This document shows, piece after piece, positions 53,684 to 63,763 of a stretch of DNA of 64,000 nucleotides; the first letter of the stretch is position 1, and every line of letters starts with the position of its first letter. Position numbers and translations under genes: made by a program. The notes beneath the pieces are model-generated. The model was not told the DNA's origin. It saw only the letters and a program-made list of their open reading frames with translations, and ran no database searches. The stretch lies in assembly GCA_937920555.1 (NCBI GenBank), contig CAKZTM010000024.1:1-64000 (forward strand), written 5' to 3'. The DNA is from an uncultured Paracoccaceae bacterium. Lineage in GTDB: Bacteria > Pseudomonadota > Alphaproteobacteria > Rhodobacterales > Rhodobacteraceae.

Positions 53684-54271
53684 ATGCGCGACTTTGCTTT
53701 TGCTCTGACATTGCTTTTGGGGGTCGGGCCGCTTCTTGCCGCACTGCCTCTGGGGCAGGTGGGAAGCGCGCTGGCTCAGGAGGCCTCTGACCCGTTCAGC
53801 ACCCAGATTATGGGGGAGATTGATCAGCCGATTTTGGTTCTCAATCAGGAGCGGCTGTTGCGAACATCATTGGTCGGCCAAGCGCTTTTGGCCAAAGAAA
53901 ATCTTATGAAAGAGATGCACCAGCAGGAAGGTTTGCGCCTTGATACCGAGCTGGAGAATGAAGAGCGGGACCTTACGAAAATACGCTCGGAGATCGCGGC
54001 GGAAGAATTCGAAAAACTAGCGATTGATTTTGATACTAAAGTGGTGGCCGTGCGGCAAGACCATCAGGAAAAGTCCGAGGCTTTGGCCGCCGAGCTTGAT
54101 AGGCTGCGGCAGGAGTTCTTTGGAAATATCGTACCCATTGTCGCTGAAATTATGAGAGTGCGCGGCGCGTCGCTTGTATTTGAGCAGCGGAATGTGCTTT
54201 TCACTGGCCCGGATGTTGATATCACGCAAGACGTTATTGACCGCCTGGATGCGGATAGCGGACTGAAATAA
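53684..54271 (+). CDS. skp: OmpH/Skp family periplasmic chaperone
   Basis: A 195-residue exported protein. The signal peptide is about 1-32 (ending GSALAQE). It has a short core with ILVLNQERLLRTS and a long charged helical region with coiled-coil heptads (about 75-145), the tentacle of the Skp trimer. Position after bamA and before fabZ-lpxA is canonical. It carries unfolded outer membrane proteins to BAM. Confidence 0.93.
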   Translation: MRDFAFALTLLLGVGPLLAALPLGQVGSALAQEASDPFSTQIMGEIDQPILVLNQERLLRTSLVGQALLAKENLMKEMHQQEGLRLDTELENEERDLTKIRSEIAAEEFEKLAIDFDTKVVAVRQDHQEKSEALAAELDRLRQEFFGNIVPIVAEIMRVRGASLVFEQRNVLFTGPDVDITQDVIDRLDADSGLK

Positions 54272-54301
54272 ACTGACGAAGAGCAGGTGGAGAAGACAAA
54301 G

Positions 54302-54769
54302 ATGACCGGACCGGACTTTAAGCCATCGGTGGATGTTTTGGAAATCAAGCGGATGATACCGCACAGATACCCATTTTTGTTGATCGATAAAGTTGTCGAT
54401 ATGGTGTCGGGTGAAACGGCTGTCGGCATCAAGAACGTGACGGCCAATGAACCTCATTTCGAGGGGCATTTCCCAGCCAAGCCGGTGATGCCCGGAGTGA
54501 TGATTGTGGAGGCGATGGCGCAAACGGCAGCGGTTCTGGTGGTCAACACGCTTGATCTGATCGACAAAGAGATGCTGGTTTATTTCATGTCCATCGACGC
54601 CTGCAAGTTTAGAAGGCCGGTTGAGCCCGGCGACCGGTTGGAGCTGCATGTGGAGGTCGTTCGTAACCGGGGTAAGGTTTGGAAGTTTGCCGGCAAAGGT
54701 CTTGTCGATGGCGCGGTTGTGACGGAAGCGGATTTCACGGCCATGATTATGCCTCCAGAGGACGTCTGA
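54302..54769 (+). CDS. fabZ: 3-hydroxyacyl-ACP dehydratase FabZ
   Basis: A 155-residue hot-dog fold enzyme of fatty acid synthesis. IKRMIPHRYPFLLIDKV opens the fold. HFEGHFPAKPVMPGVMIVEAMAQ carries the catalytic His, with the Glu on the central helix. ATG 54302 has GGAG 9 bases upstream; a GTG at 54287 is in frame but worse placed. It shares hydroxymyristoyl-type substrates with lpxA, four bases downstream. Confidence 0.96.
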   Translation: MTGPDFKPSVDVLEIKRMIPHRYPFLLIDKVVDMVSGETAVGIKNVTANEPHFEGHFPAKPVMPGVMIVEAMAQTAAVLVVNTLDLIDKEMLVYFMSIDACKFRRPVEPGDRLELHVEVVRNRGKVWKFAGKGLVDGAVVTEADFTAMIMPPEDV

Positions 54770-54772
54770 CCG

Positions 54773-55576
54773 ATGTCGGTCGATACCAGTGCTTCCATCC
54801 ATCCAACGGCGATTTTACACGAAGGTGCCAGTGTGGGTGCTGATTGCGTGATTGGGCCGTTTTGCGTGATTGGTCCTCAGGTCCGTTTGGACGCTGGCGT
54901 TATTCTAAAGAGCCATGTGGTGATTGAGGGGCGCACTGATATTGGTGAGAAGACCCAAATCTGGCCCTTTGCCTCCATTGGCCATCAGCCTCAGGATTTG
55001 AAGTTTGGCGGTGAGGCCAGCAGTCTTATCATCGGTGCGCGCAATATGATCCGTGAAAGTGTGACCATGAACCCCGGTACATCCGGTGGCGGAATGATCA
55101 CGCGTGTTGGAGATGACAACCTTTTTATGGTCAATGTTCATGTGGGGCATGATTGTCAGGTCGGCAACAATGTGGTGATTGCCAATAACGTCTCTTTGGC
55201 AGGTCATGTGAGTGTTGGGGATCATGTCGTGATCGGCGGCCATAGCGGTGTGCATCAATTTGTACGCATTGGGCAGGGCGCCATGATCGGTGTGTTGTCT
55301 GCGGTACTGTCTGACGTGATCCCGTATGGAACGGTGACGGGCGATGCGGCGAAGCTCAGTGGGCTCAATCTGGTTGGGTTGAAGCGTCGGCAGGCGGAAA
55401 AGGCCGCAGTGAATGGGCTTCGTGTTGCGGTGAAAGAGTTGTTTCAGGGAGCTGGCACTTTGAAAGAGCGGGCGAATGTGTTGAGGTCGCAAGACTTGGG
55501 CAATCCTCTGTTGGATGACGTTTTGGCATTTGTTTTGTCCGAGAGTGACCGGGCATTTTGCAAAACTGATCTGTGA
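54773..55576 (+). CDS. lpxA: UDP-N-acetylglucosamine O-acyltransferase
   Basis: A 267-residue left-handed beta-helix enzyme, the first step of lipid A synthesis. Hexapeptide repeats run through about 1-180, with MNPGTSGGGMITRVGDDN and the catalytic His in NVHVGHDCQVGNN. The C-terminal helical domain (GLNLVGLKRR) is complete. It is overlapped at its stop by lpxI. Confidence 0.97.
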   Translation: MSVDTSASIHPTAILHEGASVGADCVIGPFCVIGPQVRLDAGVILKSHVVIEGRTDIGEKTQIWPFASIGHQPQDLKFGGEASSLIIGARNMIRESVTMNPGTSGGGMITRVGDDNLFMVNVHVGHDCQVGNNVVIANNVSLAGHVSVGDHVVIGGHSGVHQFVRIGQGAMIGVLSAVLSDVIPYGTVTGDAAKLSGLNLVGLKRRQAEKAAVNGLRVAVKELFQGAGTLKERANVLRSQDLGNPLLDDVLAFVLSESDRAFCKTDL

Positions 55577-56391
55577 TGAATGGGCTTGGTATCATCGCTG
55601 GTAAAGGAGCTTTGCCGCGGTTGATCGCACGGGATCGTGCTGCGCAAAACAAGCCAACTTTGATCATAGACTTTCAAGGTATTGAGGTCGATTGGGCTGA
55701 TGAGTTCGACCGGTACACGGCGCGCTTTGAGCAACCTGAGGCGCTTTTTGAGGCGCTTCGTAATGCTGGATGCGGCTCTGTCGTGATGGCAGGTGCCATG
55801 CAACGTCCGGCACTTGACCCGGCACAGTTCGATCAGACATTTGCAGGGATTGCGCCGCTTCTGATGGAGGCGCTTCGGGCTGGCGATGACGCGGCACTAA
55901 AGGTTGTTTTGGAGATGTTCGAGGCGGCCGGGTTTGGCGTGATTGGCGCGCAAGACGCCCTTGCGTCGCTGAGTTTGGAGCCCGGTTGCCCCACCATTGC
56001 GCAACCGACTGATTATGACCGGGCGGATGCTGAGCGGGCCTTGAAAATCCTGGCAGTCACGGGTCCGCTCGATGTGGGGCAAGGGGCGGTTGTTGCTGGA
56101 GGGCTGTGCCTTGGGCTGGAAACGCTTCAGGGCACATCTGCACTGCTTGATTTCGTCAAAGCAACGGATAGCGCGCTTCGGCCCGCCCGAGGTTTGCTGG
56201 TGAAGGCACCAAAAAGCCAACAAGATCAGCGGGTTGATCTTCCATCAATCGGTCCTGACACGATGGATCAGTTGGCCGCTGCACATCTCTCGGGGGTGGT
56301 TATCCAAGCGGGTGCTGCCTTGGTCATTGACCAAGAAGAGGTGATCCGCAGGGCGGACAAGCACGGGCTATTTGTTTGGTCAAAAGCCTGA
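55576..56391 (+). CDS. lpxI: UDP-2,3-diacylglucosamine diphosphatase (LpxI type)
   Basis: A 271-residue protein of the DUF1009 family that hydrolyses UDP-diacylglucosamine to lipid X, replacing LpxH in alphaproteobacteria. The start LGIIAGKGALPRLIARDRAA and the central GAQDALASLSLEPGCPT and GQGAVVAGGLCLGLE are characteristic, and the C-terminal VIQAGAALVIDQEEVIRRADKHGLFVW is the catalytic domain with its Asp. Start codons GTG 55573 and ATG 55576 are adjacent. Confidence 0.95.
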   Translation: MNGLGIIAGKGALPRLIARDRAAQNKPTLIIDFQGIEVDWADEFDRYTARFEQPEALFEALRNAGCGSVVMAGAMQRPALDPAQFDQTFAGIAPLLMEALRAGDDAALKVVLEMFEAAGFGVIGAQDALASLSLEPGCPTIAQPTDYDRADAERALKILAVTGPLDVGQGAVVAGGLCLGLETLQGTSALLDFVKATDSALRPARGLLVKAPKSQQDQRVDLPSIGPDTMDQLAAAHLSGVVIQAGAALVIDQEEVIRRADKHGLFVWSKA

Positions 56392-56392
56392 C

Positions 56393-57553
56393 ATGCCGTT
56401 GAAAGTCTACATCATCGCGGGGGAGGCTTCGGGTGACCAGTTGGGCGCACATTTGATCGACGGACTGAAGGCGCTTGTACCGGATGTGGAGTTTCGCGGC
56501 ATCGGTGGCACAATGATGGCGGGGCGCGGCTTTGGCTCGCGTTTTGAGATGTCTGAGTTATCTGTCATGGGTGTGACGGAAGTTTTGCCGAGGCTGCCAA
56601 GCTTGTTGCGGCGAATAAGTGAAACGGCACAGGATGTTATTCGCTTTGAGCCGGATGTTCTGATTACAATCGACAGTCCGGATTTTTGTTTGCGCGTGGC
56701 CAAAAAGGTGAGGAAAATCCGCCCCGATTTGAAGGTCGTGCATTACGTGGCGCCGTCGGTTTGGGCTTGGCGACCGCACCGCGCCCAAAAGATGGCCGCT
56801 CATGTGGATCATGTTCTCGCACTTTTGCCCTTCGAGCCGCCCTATATGGAGACGGCTGGTATGACCTGCGATTTTGTTGGCCATCCGGTGGCGACGCTTC
56901 CTGTAACCACATCAGCCGAAGCTGAGGCGTTTCGTGCGGCTCATGGCATTGGCGCAGCCGCGCCTCTTTTGTGCCTGCTCCCAGGATCTCGCATGGGCGA
57001 GATAAAGCGCCATGCCGGCACATTTTTAGAAGTGGTGCAGCGGTTAACCCAAGAGATACCGGAGCTTCGCGTTGTATTACCTGCGGCACCATCGGTTTTT
57101 GACGCGGTGACCGCGGTCTTTTCGGGGGTTCAGAATGTGCTGGTTTTGGGCCCAAAGGCGGGTTCGGACGCGGACAAGTATGCGGCTTTTTCGGCCTCGG
57201 ATGCAGCGCTTGCGGTTTCTGGTACTGTGTCGTTGGAGCTCGCCTCGCAAGGTACGCCTATGGTGATTGCGTATGATGCGTCGCCCATTACCAAGTTCAT
57301 CATCAAGCGATCGTTTTTGCTCGATACGGCAACCTTGGTGAATATCGTATCTGACACTCGTGCCGTGCCAGAGTTTATTTTTGATAAGTTCACCGCAGAT
57401 GAGATATTGCCCGCGATTAAGTCGCTTTTGACCGATGGAGAAGCACAAACGGCGCAACAACAGGCGGCGCAAGTCACAATGGAGCGTTTGGGGCGGGGCG
57501 GGGAGGCACCGGGTCTGCGTGCGGCCAAGTCCGTCCTAAAAGTTATTGGGTGA
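56393..57553 (+). CDS. lpxB: Lipid-A-disaccharide synthase
   Basis: A 386-residue GT19 glycosyltransferase that joins lipid X and UDP-diacylglucosamine. LKVYIIAGEASGDQLGAHLI opens the fold, PSVWAWRPHRAQKMA follows near residue 120, FVGHPVATLP is the linker, and LPGSRMGEIKRH is the nucleotide region. It starts at ATG 56393, right after the lpxI stop. The last 11 bases overlap the converging YbaK gene. Confidence 0.96.
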   Translation: MPLKVYIIAGEASGDQLGAHLIDGLKALVPDVEFRGIGGTMMAGRGFGSRFEMSELSVMGVTEVLPRLPSLLRRISETAQDVIRFEPDVLITIDSPDFCLRVAKKVRKIRPDLKVVHYVAPSVWAWRPHRAQKMAAHVDHVLALLPFEPPYMETAGMTCDFVGHPVATLPVTTSAEAEAFRAAHGIGAAAPLLCLLPGSRMGEIKRHAGTFLEVVQRLTQEIPELRVVLPAAPSVFDAVTAVFSGVQNVLVLGPKAGSDADKYAAFSASDAALAVSGTVSLELASQGTPMVIAYDASPITKFIIKRSFLLDTATLVNIVSDTRAVPEFIFDKFTADEILPAIKSLLTDGEAQTAQQQAAQVTMERLGRGGEAPGLRAAKSVLKVIG

Positions 57554-58013
57554 AGTCCGATAGTTCTGCATTGATTGCCTTGGCGAGGCGCTCTGGCTCA
57601 ATCTCAAACATATGGTTGGGGGTTCCGGCAGCCGCCCAGACCGTTTGGAAATCCGTCAGACGGTCATCAAAATATGCCGCCACTGGTTTGATATGTCCAA
57701 TGGGGGAAACACCGCCGATTGCAAAACCGGTTTCCGTGCGGATGAAGGCGGCGTCCGCGCGTTCCAGCACCTCGCCTGCGAGCTTGCATGCTTTGCCCAT
57801 CTCGACACGGTTTCCACCTGCTGTGACAAACAAATGCGCGCTGCCCGTTTCGGCCCCGCGAAAGATGATGGACTTTGCGATTTGGTCGACATGAACCGAG
57901 ATCGCATCCGCAGCCTCTTGCGCGGTTTTGGTGCTTACCGTCATCTCGCGTATATCAATGAGAAGCCCAAGCGTTTCCGCTTGGGCTCTGACACGTTTTA
58001 AGCTTTTGCTCAC
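57543..58013 (-). CDS. YbaK/ProX-type aminoacyl-tRNA deacylase
   Basis: A 156-residue editing-domain protein. AQEAADAISVHVDQIAKSIIF (Lys of the active site), LFVTAGGNRVEMGKACKL and GFAIGGVSPIGH are the family motifs. YbaK/ProX proteins clear mischarged tRNAs such as Cys-tRNA(Pro) or Ala-tRNA(Pro); the exact tRNA is not readable. It converges on lpxB and overlaps it by 11 bases, and follows gltA on the same strand by 17 bases. Confidence 0.88.
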   Translation of the reverse strand: MSKSLKRVRAQAETLGLLIDIREMTVSTKTAQEAADAISVHVDQIAKSIIFRGAETGSAHLFVTAGGNRVEMGKACKLAGEVLERADAAFIRTETGFAIGGVSPIGHIKPVAAYFDDRLTDFQTVWAAAGTPNHMFEIEPERLAKAINAELSDFTQ

Positions 58014-58030
58014 GGTTTGCGCCGCTGGTC

Positions 58031-59329
58031 TTAGCGCTTCTCAGCGTCGACGTAGTTGCGGTGCGCTTCGCCCACATAAAGCTGTCGTGGACGTCCGATA
58101 CGCTGGTTTTCGTCAGCGATCATCTCTTTCCATTGTGCAATCCATCCGACAGTTCGCGCGAGCGCAAAGATCGGCGTGAACATTGTTGTGGGGAAGCCCA
58201 TAGCATCCAGAATAATGCCCGAATAGAAGTCCACGTTGGGATATAGCTTCTTCTCGATGAAATAGTCATCTTCAAGCGCAATCCGCTCAAGCTCTTTTGC
58301 CACTTGAAGGGTCGGATTGTTCTCGATCCCCAAGAGGCCCAAAACCTCGTCGGCGGACTGTTTCATAACCTTCGCGCGTGGATCGAAGTTTTTGTAGACC
58401 CGGTGCCCAAAGCCCATCAGCCGGAATGGATCGGATTTGTCCTTTGCACGGCGAATATACTCAGGGATTTGATCAACGGTTCCAATTTCGCGAAGCATGC
58501 TGAGCGCGGCTTCATTGGCACCGCCATGGGCTGGACCCCAAAGACAGGCGATACCGGCTGCGATACAGGCGAATGGATTGGCGCCAGAAGAGCCTGCCAA
58601 ACGGACTGTGGATGTGGAGGCATTCTGCTCGTGATCCGCATGAAGCGTGAAAATCCGGTCCATGGCGCGAGACAGGATCGGATTAACCTCGTAGTCCTCG
58701 GCGGGCACAGAAAAGCACATGCGCAGGAAGTTTGAAGCGTAATCCAGATCGTTGCGCGGATACACAAACGGTTGGCCGATTGAGTATTTGTAAGCCCAAG
58801 CAACCACCGTTGGCAGTTTCGCGATCATGCGAATAGAGGCCACTTCGCGCTGCCACGGATCGGAGATATCCGTGCTGTCATGGTAAAACGATGACATCGC
58901 ACCTTGCACACCGCAAATAATTGCCATCGGGTGCGCATCACGACGGAAGCCGCGGAAGAAATTGGTCATTTGCTCGTGGAGCATGGTGTGGCGGGTTACG
59001 CGATTCTCAAAGTCATCCAGTTCCGCGTTGGTCGGCAGCTCGCCGTAGAGCAGCAGATAACACACTTCGAGGAAATGGCTTTTCTCGGCCAATTGGTCGA
59101 TTGGATAGCCGCGGTATAACAGCTCACCCTTGTCGCCATCGATAAAGGTAATCGCACTTTCACAAGACGCCGTAGAGGTGAAACCGGGGTCATAGGTAAA
59201 TACGCCGCCCGTTCCGTAAAGTTTACTGATATCAATCACATCGGGCCCAAGTGTCGGAGAGTATATTGGGAATTCGAGTGACTGACCTTCGAAACTGATG
59301 TTTGCTTTTTTGTCCATATCTTTGGCCAT
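58031..59329 (-). CDS. gltA: Citrate synthase
   Basis: A 432-residue type II (hexameric, NADH-sensitive class) citrate synthase, the entry enzyme of the TCA cycle. [34 protein letters not shown] is typical of the class. The active-site His are in [11 protein letters not shown] and [10 protein letters not shown], and the Asp in [16 protein letters not shown]. Length and start are normal. It lies downstream of gltX, 126 bases away on the same strand, so it may have its own promoter. Confidence 0.97.
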   Translation of the reverse strand: MAKDMDKKANISFEGQSLEFPIYSPTLGPDVIDISKLYGTGGVFTYDPGFTSTASCESAITFIDGDKGELLYRGYPIDQLAEKSHFLEVCYLLLYGELPTNAELDDFENRVTRHTMLHEQMTNFFRGFRRDAHPMAIICGVQGAMSSFYHDSTDISDPWQREVASIRMIAKLPTVVAWAYKYSIGQPFVYPRNDLDYASNFLRMCFSVPAEDYEVNPILSRAMDRIFTLHADHEQNASTSTVRLAGSSGANPFACIAAGIACLWGPAHGGANEAALSMLREIGTVDQIPEYIRRAKDKSDPFRLMGFGHRVYKNFDPRAKVMKQSADEVLGLLGIENNPTLQVAKELERIALEDDYFIEKKLYPNVDFYSGIILDAMGFPTTMFTPIFALARTVGWIAQWKEMIADENQRIGRPRQLYVGEAHRNYVDAEKR

Positions 59330-59455
59330 ATTACCCTTCCTATTGCACCGAACATGGGGGTGGTAATCCCGTCGGTTACGTTAAACGCCTTGCCGCACAG
59401 CGGAAGGTTTGGTGTTACTCGGATCCTTCGGATGATCCTTAGAGCGATCGGCCTA

Positions 59456-60862
59456 TCAACTGGTCCGATTTATCGCATCTTCCAGTCTTGCCACGCTTTC
59501 TGGTCTACCCAGTATTTCCATAACGTTAAAAACGCTTGGAGAAATGGTACGGCCCGTCAATGCGGCCCGCAGTGGCTGTAGAACCTCGCCCAGTTTTAAA
59601 CCCTGATCCTGAGCAAATTGCCGAAGTTCTGTCTCAATAAGTTCATGGGTCCAGCTAACATTTTGCAGCCGCGAAGTCAATTTTTTCAGTATACCAATGG
59701 ATACCGAATTGAGAAGTGACGCGGCTTTGTCGTCAGGGGTGAATGGGCGCTCTGACAAGGCAAAATGGGCCGATTCAAGCAGCTCTAGGTAGGTTTTTGC
59801 CCGTTCCTTCAAAAGCGGCATAGCCATTTGCACCATAGATTTTTGTTCCGGTGATATGTCTTGCAGCTTGTGTAATGCCGAAAAGTTGCACAAATCGTCC
59901 GTAAGTTTGGCATCATCTGTGGTTTTGAAGTGCTGCTGGGTAAGATTGCCCAGCTTTTTGAAGTCGAATCGCGCCGCTGATTTGCCCACGCCGTCTAGAT
60001 CAAACCATTCGACCGCTTGCGCTGTCGTAAAGAACTCGTCATCTCCGTGGCTCCAGCCTAGTCGGGCGAGGTAATTGCGCATGGCTTCCGGCGGATAGCC
60101 CATGTCCCGGTACTCTTCCACACCGACAGCGCCGTGGCGTTTTGACAGTTTTTTACCATCTTCCCCGTGGATCAGCGGGATATGTGCCCACACCGGCACG
60201 TCCCATCCCATGGCTTGGTAGATCAAGGTTTGGCGGGCTGCGTTGGTCAAGTGATCATCACCGCGTATCACATGGGTGACGCCCATATCGTGATCATCAA
60301 CAACAACCGCATGCATATAAGTTGGTGTACCGTCCGAGCGGGTCAGGATCAGATCGTCCAGCGTTTCGTTTTTCCAAGTCACCTCACCCTGGACTTGATC
60401 CTGAATGGTGGTTTCTCCGTCTAACGGCGCACGAAGCCTTATAACCGACGGCGCGTCTGGATGATCCGCCGCGCTCACATCGCGCCAAGGCGACATAAAC
60501 CGGGTGGAGCGCCCTTCGGCTTTGGCTTTTTCTCGGAACTGCGCGATTTCTTCTTGGGTCGAGAAACAGTGATAGGCGGTCCCGCGCGACACCATTTCTT
60601 TTGCGATATCTGCATGATGGGCGGCACCTTCAAACTGGCTGACTGCATCGCCGTCCCAGTCCAATCCCAGCCACTTCATGGATGCAAATATGGTCTCAAC
60701 CGCCTCTGGGGTGTAACGAGCCCGGTCCGTGTCCTCGACGCGAAGCAGAAACTTGCCCGCGTGGTGGCGTGCGAAAAGCCAGTTGAAGAGGGCGGTTCGG
60801 GCACTGCCGATATGCAAAAACCCCGTGGGCGACGGTGCGAACCGCGTAACGACTTTGGCCAT
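59456..60862 (-). CDS. gltX: Glutamyl-tRNA synthetase
   Basis: A 468-residue class I synthetase. HIGH-type motif in [19 protein letters not shown] near residue 10 and KMSKS-type [10 protein letters not shown] near 240 are both present, and [17 protein letters not shown] is the family segment. The start at ATG 60862 has AGAGG just upstream; the frame is open a further 30 bases. It charges tRNA-Glu, and in organisms lacking glutaminyl-tRNA synthetase also tRNA-Gln. It diverges from comEC. Confidence 0.97.
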   Translation of the reverse strand: MAKVVTRFAPSPTGFLHIGSARTALFNWLFARHHAGKFLLRVEDTDRARYTPEAVETIFASMKWLGLDWDGDAVSQFEGAAHHADIAKEMVSRGTAYHCFSTQEEIAQFREKAKAEGRSTRFMSPWRDVSAADHPDAPSVIRLRAPLDGETTIQDQVQGEVTWKNETLDDLILTRSDGTPTYMHAVVVDDHDMGVTHVIRGDDHLTNAARQTLIYQAMGWDVPVWAHIPLIHGEDGKKLSKRHGAVGVEEYRDMGYPPEAMRNYLARLGWSHGDDEFFTTAQAVEWFDLDGVGKSAARFDFKKLGNLTQQHFKTTDDAKLTDDLCNFSALHKLQDISPEQKSMVQMAMPLLKERAKTYLELLESAHFALSERPFTPDDKAASLLNSVSIGILKKLTSRLQNVSWTHELIETELRQFAQDQGLKLGEVLQPLRAALTGRTISPSVFNVMEILGRPESVARLEDAINRTS

Positions 60863-60939
60863 TCTTAACCTCTTAGCAACCATCAGGGGCAAAACTCCTG
60901 CGATCTTTAAGCCATTCCGCCAACTAAGGACAAGCGCCG

Positions 60940-62949
60940 TTGTTGGGCTATCTTTCTATTGCACTTGAGGAACAACGCTCGCGGTATTTTCTGTGGGTGC
61001 CGGTTTTGCTTGGCGCGGGCTCTGGAGCCTATTTTGCGCTCAAATTCGAACCGGTTCTGCCCTTGGGTGTGTGGCTTGTCGGGTTGCTCACATTATTGGC
61101 CGGCGGCATCTATGTCCGCAGCACGATTGTGCGCCTTTTGCTTGCGGGGCTTTTTTGCGTTGCGCTCGGTTTGGCATTGGCCACTTTAAGGACCCACATG
61201 GTTGCGGCACCGGTTTTGGCGGAGCCGTTTTTCGGGGCTGTCGAGGGCAGGGTGGTGAAGCTGGACCGATCCCAGTCCAACCGGCTTAGAATAACATTGG
61301 ACCGGGTGATCCTCTACGGGCTTGAGCCGCAGGAAACGCCTGCGCGGGTTCGTATTACGTTGCCCTCCAAAGATGCGGCATCGAAGGCCGGTGGACGGGT
61401 TTTGATTTATGCCCGTCTTGATGGTCCCGGTGCGCCCGTGGAGCCGGGTGGTTTTGACTTTCGTCGTTGGGCTTGGTTCCACCAATTGGGAGGCGTTGGC
61501 TATGCGCTTGGACCGCTATTGCCGTCTGCTACCGCGCCGGAACGCCCGATTTCAATCCGTTTGGTTCAAACCAGACATTGGTTGTCGGATCTTATTCGGC
61601 GGGAGATACCGGGTAACAATGGCGCATTTGCCGCAGCCATTCTAACGGGTGACAGATCCGAGATTGACCCGGCGTTGCTGAATGATTTGCGGGCCTCCAA
61701 TCTTGCACATCTCTTGGCGATTTCCGGCCTGCATATGGGCTTGCTGACGGGCTTTATCTTTGGGCTTTTTCGGTACGGGATTGCGATTATTCCAAATCTC
61801 GCCTTGCGGGTGAACGCCAAAAAATTGGGAGCGGCGGCGGCGATGCCTGTGGGATTGGCCTATTTGTTGATTTCAGGAGCGAGCATTGCGACGCAACGTG
61901 CCTATGTGATGGTGCTTGTCGTGTTGATCGCCGTCCTGTTGGACCGTCCAGCATTCACCTTAAGAGCGGTCGCTTTGGCGGCCTTGATCATCTTGATCAT
62001 ATCGCCTGAAAGCGTCACTCAAGTCGGCTTTCAAATGTCGTTTGCGGCAACAGTGGGCTTGGTGGTTGGTTTTGAGGCGTTGCGCCATTTGAGCATTTGG
62101 AAGCGCCCCGTTACCGGTTGGAAAAAGTTTGCGAAGGGGGCGTTTTCGGTCGCGTTCTCGTCTGCGGTTGCCGGAATGGCCACGGCTCCGTTTGCAGCCT
62201 TCCATTTCAATCAATTTGCGCAATACGGTTTGGTGGCCAATCTTTTGGCCGTGCCGCTCATGGGGTTTGTGGTTATGCCAGCGGCGATCATCGCATTACT
62301 TCTTGCCCCCTTCGGATTGGGCGGCATATTTTTCTGGGCGGCTGGCACCGGGATTGGACTTATCTTGAGTATTGCACAGATAGTCGCTGGTTGGGATGGC
62401 TCGGTCATTCGAATAGCTTCAGGGAATTTGCAGGCGCTTCCCATTTTCGCAGGAGGCTGTTTGCTGGCTATCCTATGGCTTGGCCGTGTTCGGTTTGCGG
62501 GTGTTGTAGTGGCTTGTTTGGGACTTGTTTTGTGGGGCATTTCTGAAAGGCCGACTGTGCTGATTGATGCGTCGGGTAAATTGGTTGGTGTGATGACACC
62601 GCAGGGCCGGGCGCTCAATAAGACCAGAGGCGGGAGCTTTTCGGCCAACTCATGGCTGGAAAACGATGGCGATGATGCCCGGCAAGCAGATGCGGGTGCA
62701 CGTGTTTGGGATGCCCCGTCATTGGTTCATATAAAGGGTGACGGGCCGCTGAATGCAGAAGTCTTATGCGCTATGAATGAAATCGTGATCGTTCCCGATG
62801 TGAGCCTGCCTGCCCAGACCGGTTGCGTAGTGATTGATCAAGCTACACTGAAGAAAAACGGTGCGACCGCGATCTATATGAATGGTGATGAACTCATAAT
62901 AAAGGGCAGCCGGACCACGTCTGGGGTCCGGCCTTGGAGTTCTCAATAG
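60940..62949 (+). CDS. comEC: ComEC/Rec2 family DNA-uptake membrane protein
   Basis: A 669-residue polytopic protein with a TTG start. Residues about 1-230 hold three to four TM segments and the DUF4131 domain ([12 protein letters not shown]). The Competence domain, about 240-510, contains the signature [13 protein letters not shown] and many TM helices. The usual C-terminal metallo-beta-lactamase domain with HXHXDH is not present; residues about 560-669 lack histidine clusters, a truncated form common in alphaproteobacteria. Uptake competence in this organism is not shown. The last 7 bases overlap lexA on the other strand. Confidence 0.88.
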   Translation: MLGYLSIALEEQRSRYFLWVPVLLGAGSGAYFALKFEPVLPLGVWLVGLLTLLAGGIYVRSTIVRLLLAGLFCVALGLALATLRTHMVAAPVLAEPFFGAVEGRVVKLDRSQSNRLRITLDRVILYGLEPQETPARVRITLPSKDAASKAGGRVLIYARLDGPGAPVEPGGFDFRRWAWFHQLGGVGYALGPLLPSATAPERPISIRLVQTRHWLSDLIRREIPGNNGAFAAAILTGDRSEIDPALLNDLRASNLAHLLAISGLHMGLLTGFIFGLFRYGIAIIPNLALRVNAKKLGAAAAMPVGLAYLLISGASIATQRAYVMVLVVLIAVLLDRPAFTLRAVALAALIILIISPESVTQVGFQMSFAATVGLVVGFEALRHLSIWKRPVTGWKKFAKGAFSVAFSSAVAGMATAPFAAFHFNQFAQYGLVANLLAVPLMGFVVMPAAIIALLLAPFGLGGIFFWAAGTGIGLILSIAQIVAGWDGSVIRIASGNLQALPIFAGGCLLAILWLGRVRFAGVVVACLGLVLWGISERPTVLIDASGKLVGVMTPQGRALNKTRGGSFSANSWLENDGDDARQADAGARVWDAPSLVHIKGDGPLNAEVLCAMNEIVIVPDVSLPAQTGCVVIDQATLKKNGATAIYMNGDELIIKGSRTTSGVRPWSSQ

Positions 62950-63632
62950 GTTCGAATAAGTCCGACCATGCGGCCCTGAATGCGTACTTGATCGTCGCGG
63001 TATACGCGTGTTTCATAAGCTGGGTTGGCCGCTTCAAGCGCAATCGCTGAACCACGGCGGCGCAGGCGTTTTAGCGTGGCCTCTTCTTCCTCTACCAATG
63101 CCACGATAATATCGCCATTATTTGCATCTGGCTGCTCACGAATAACGACCACATCGCCGTTGTGAATGCCTGCATCAATCATCGAATCGCCTTTAACTTC
63201 CAATGCGAAGTGATGGCCGGAGCCTGCCAGCATGGTTCCGGGCACGGCCACATTATGGGATGCGTGGGCAATGGCCGATATCGGAGTACCCGCCGCAATC
63301 CGGCCCATGACCTGTAACTCAACCGCATCCAGACGGGCAGGTATCGGATTGGTCGCGGGGGGTAGGCCATTATTGCCGCCGTCAATGACTGACGGCTTAA
63401 AGCCAGCTTCGACCAAGCTCTCGGGCACTTGCAAAATTTCGATAGCACGGGCGCGGTGTGCCAAGCGACGAATGAACCCACGCTCTTCCAAAGCGGTAAT
63501 AAGACGGTGAATTCCAGATTTTGACCTTAGGTTCAAAGCTTCTTTCATCTCGTCAAAAGATGGTGAAACCCCATCCTTTTCGAGCCGCTTTGATATGAAT
63601 TTCAAAAGCTCTAACTGTTTTTGGGTCAGCAT
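62943..63632 (-). CDS. lexA: LexA repressor
   Basis: A 229-residue SOS repressor-protease. The N-terminal winged helix reads [21 protein letters not shown] to [20 protein letters not shown]. The scissile Ala-Gly is in [12 protein letters not shown], the catalytic Ser in KGDSMIDAG and the Lys in [14 protein letters not shown] precedes the ATG. The GTTC-N7-GTTC operator about 75 bases upstream points to autoregulation. It follows moeA on the same strand. Confidence 0.97.
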   Translation of the reverse strand: MLTQKQLELLKFISKRLEKDGVSPSFDEMKEALNLRSKSGIHRLITALEERGFIRRLAHRARAIEILQVPESLVEAGFKPSVIDGGNNGLPPATNPIPARLDAVELQVMGRIAAGTPISAIAHASHNVAVPGTMLAGSGHHFALEVKGDSMIDAGIHNGDVVVIREQPDANNGDIIVALVEEEEATLKRLRRRGSAIALEAANPAYETRVYRDDQVRIQGRMVGLIRTY

Positions 63633-63705
63633 TGCCGTCTCTCCTGCTCCTTGGTGGGCACCTCAGGCCCTCACACCACTTTGGGTATGCGTTTTGTTCC
63701 TTATC

Positions 63706-63720
63706 GTTCTATATGTGTTC
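63706..63720. promoter_or_regulatory. LexA operator (GTTC-N7-GTTC)
   Basis: GTTC at 63706-63709 and GTTC at 63717-63720 with exactly seven bases between, the alphaproteobacterial SOS box. An extra GTTC half-site lies at 63696-63699 with a 6-base gap. It sits in the lexA promoter region. Confidence 0.85.
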
Positions 63721-63763
63721 TTGGTTTGTGTCAAACTGTCAAGGCAGTCTGATCGAGGAGACG

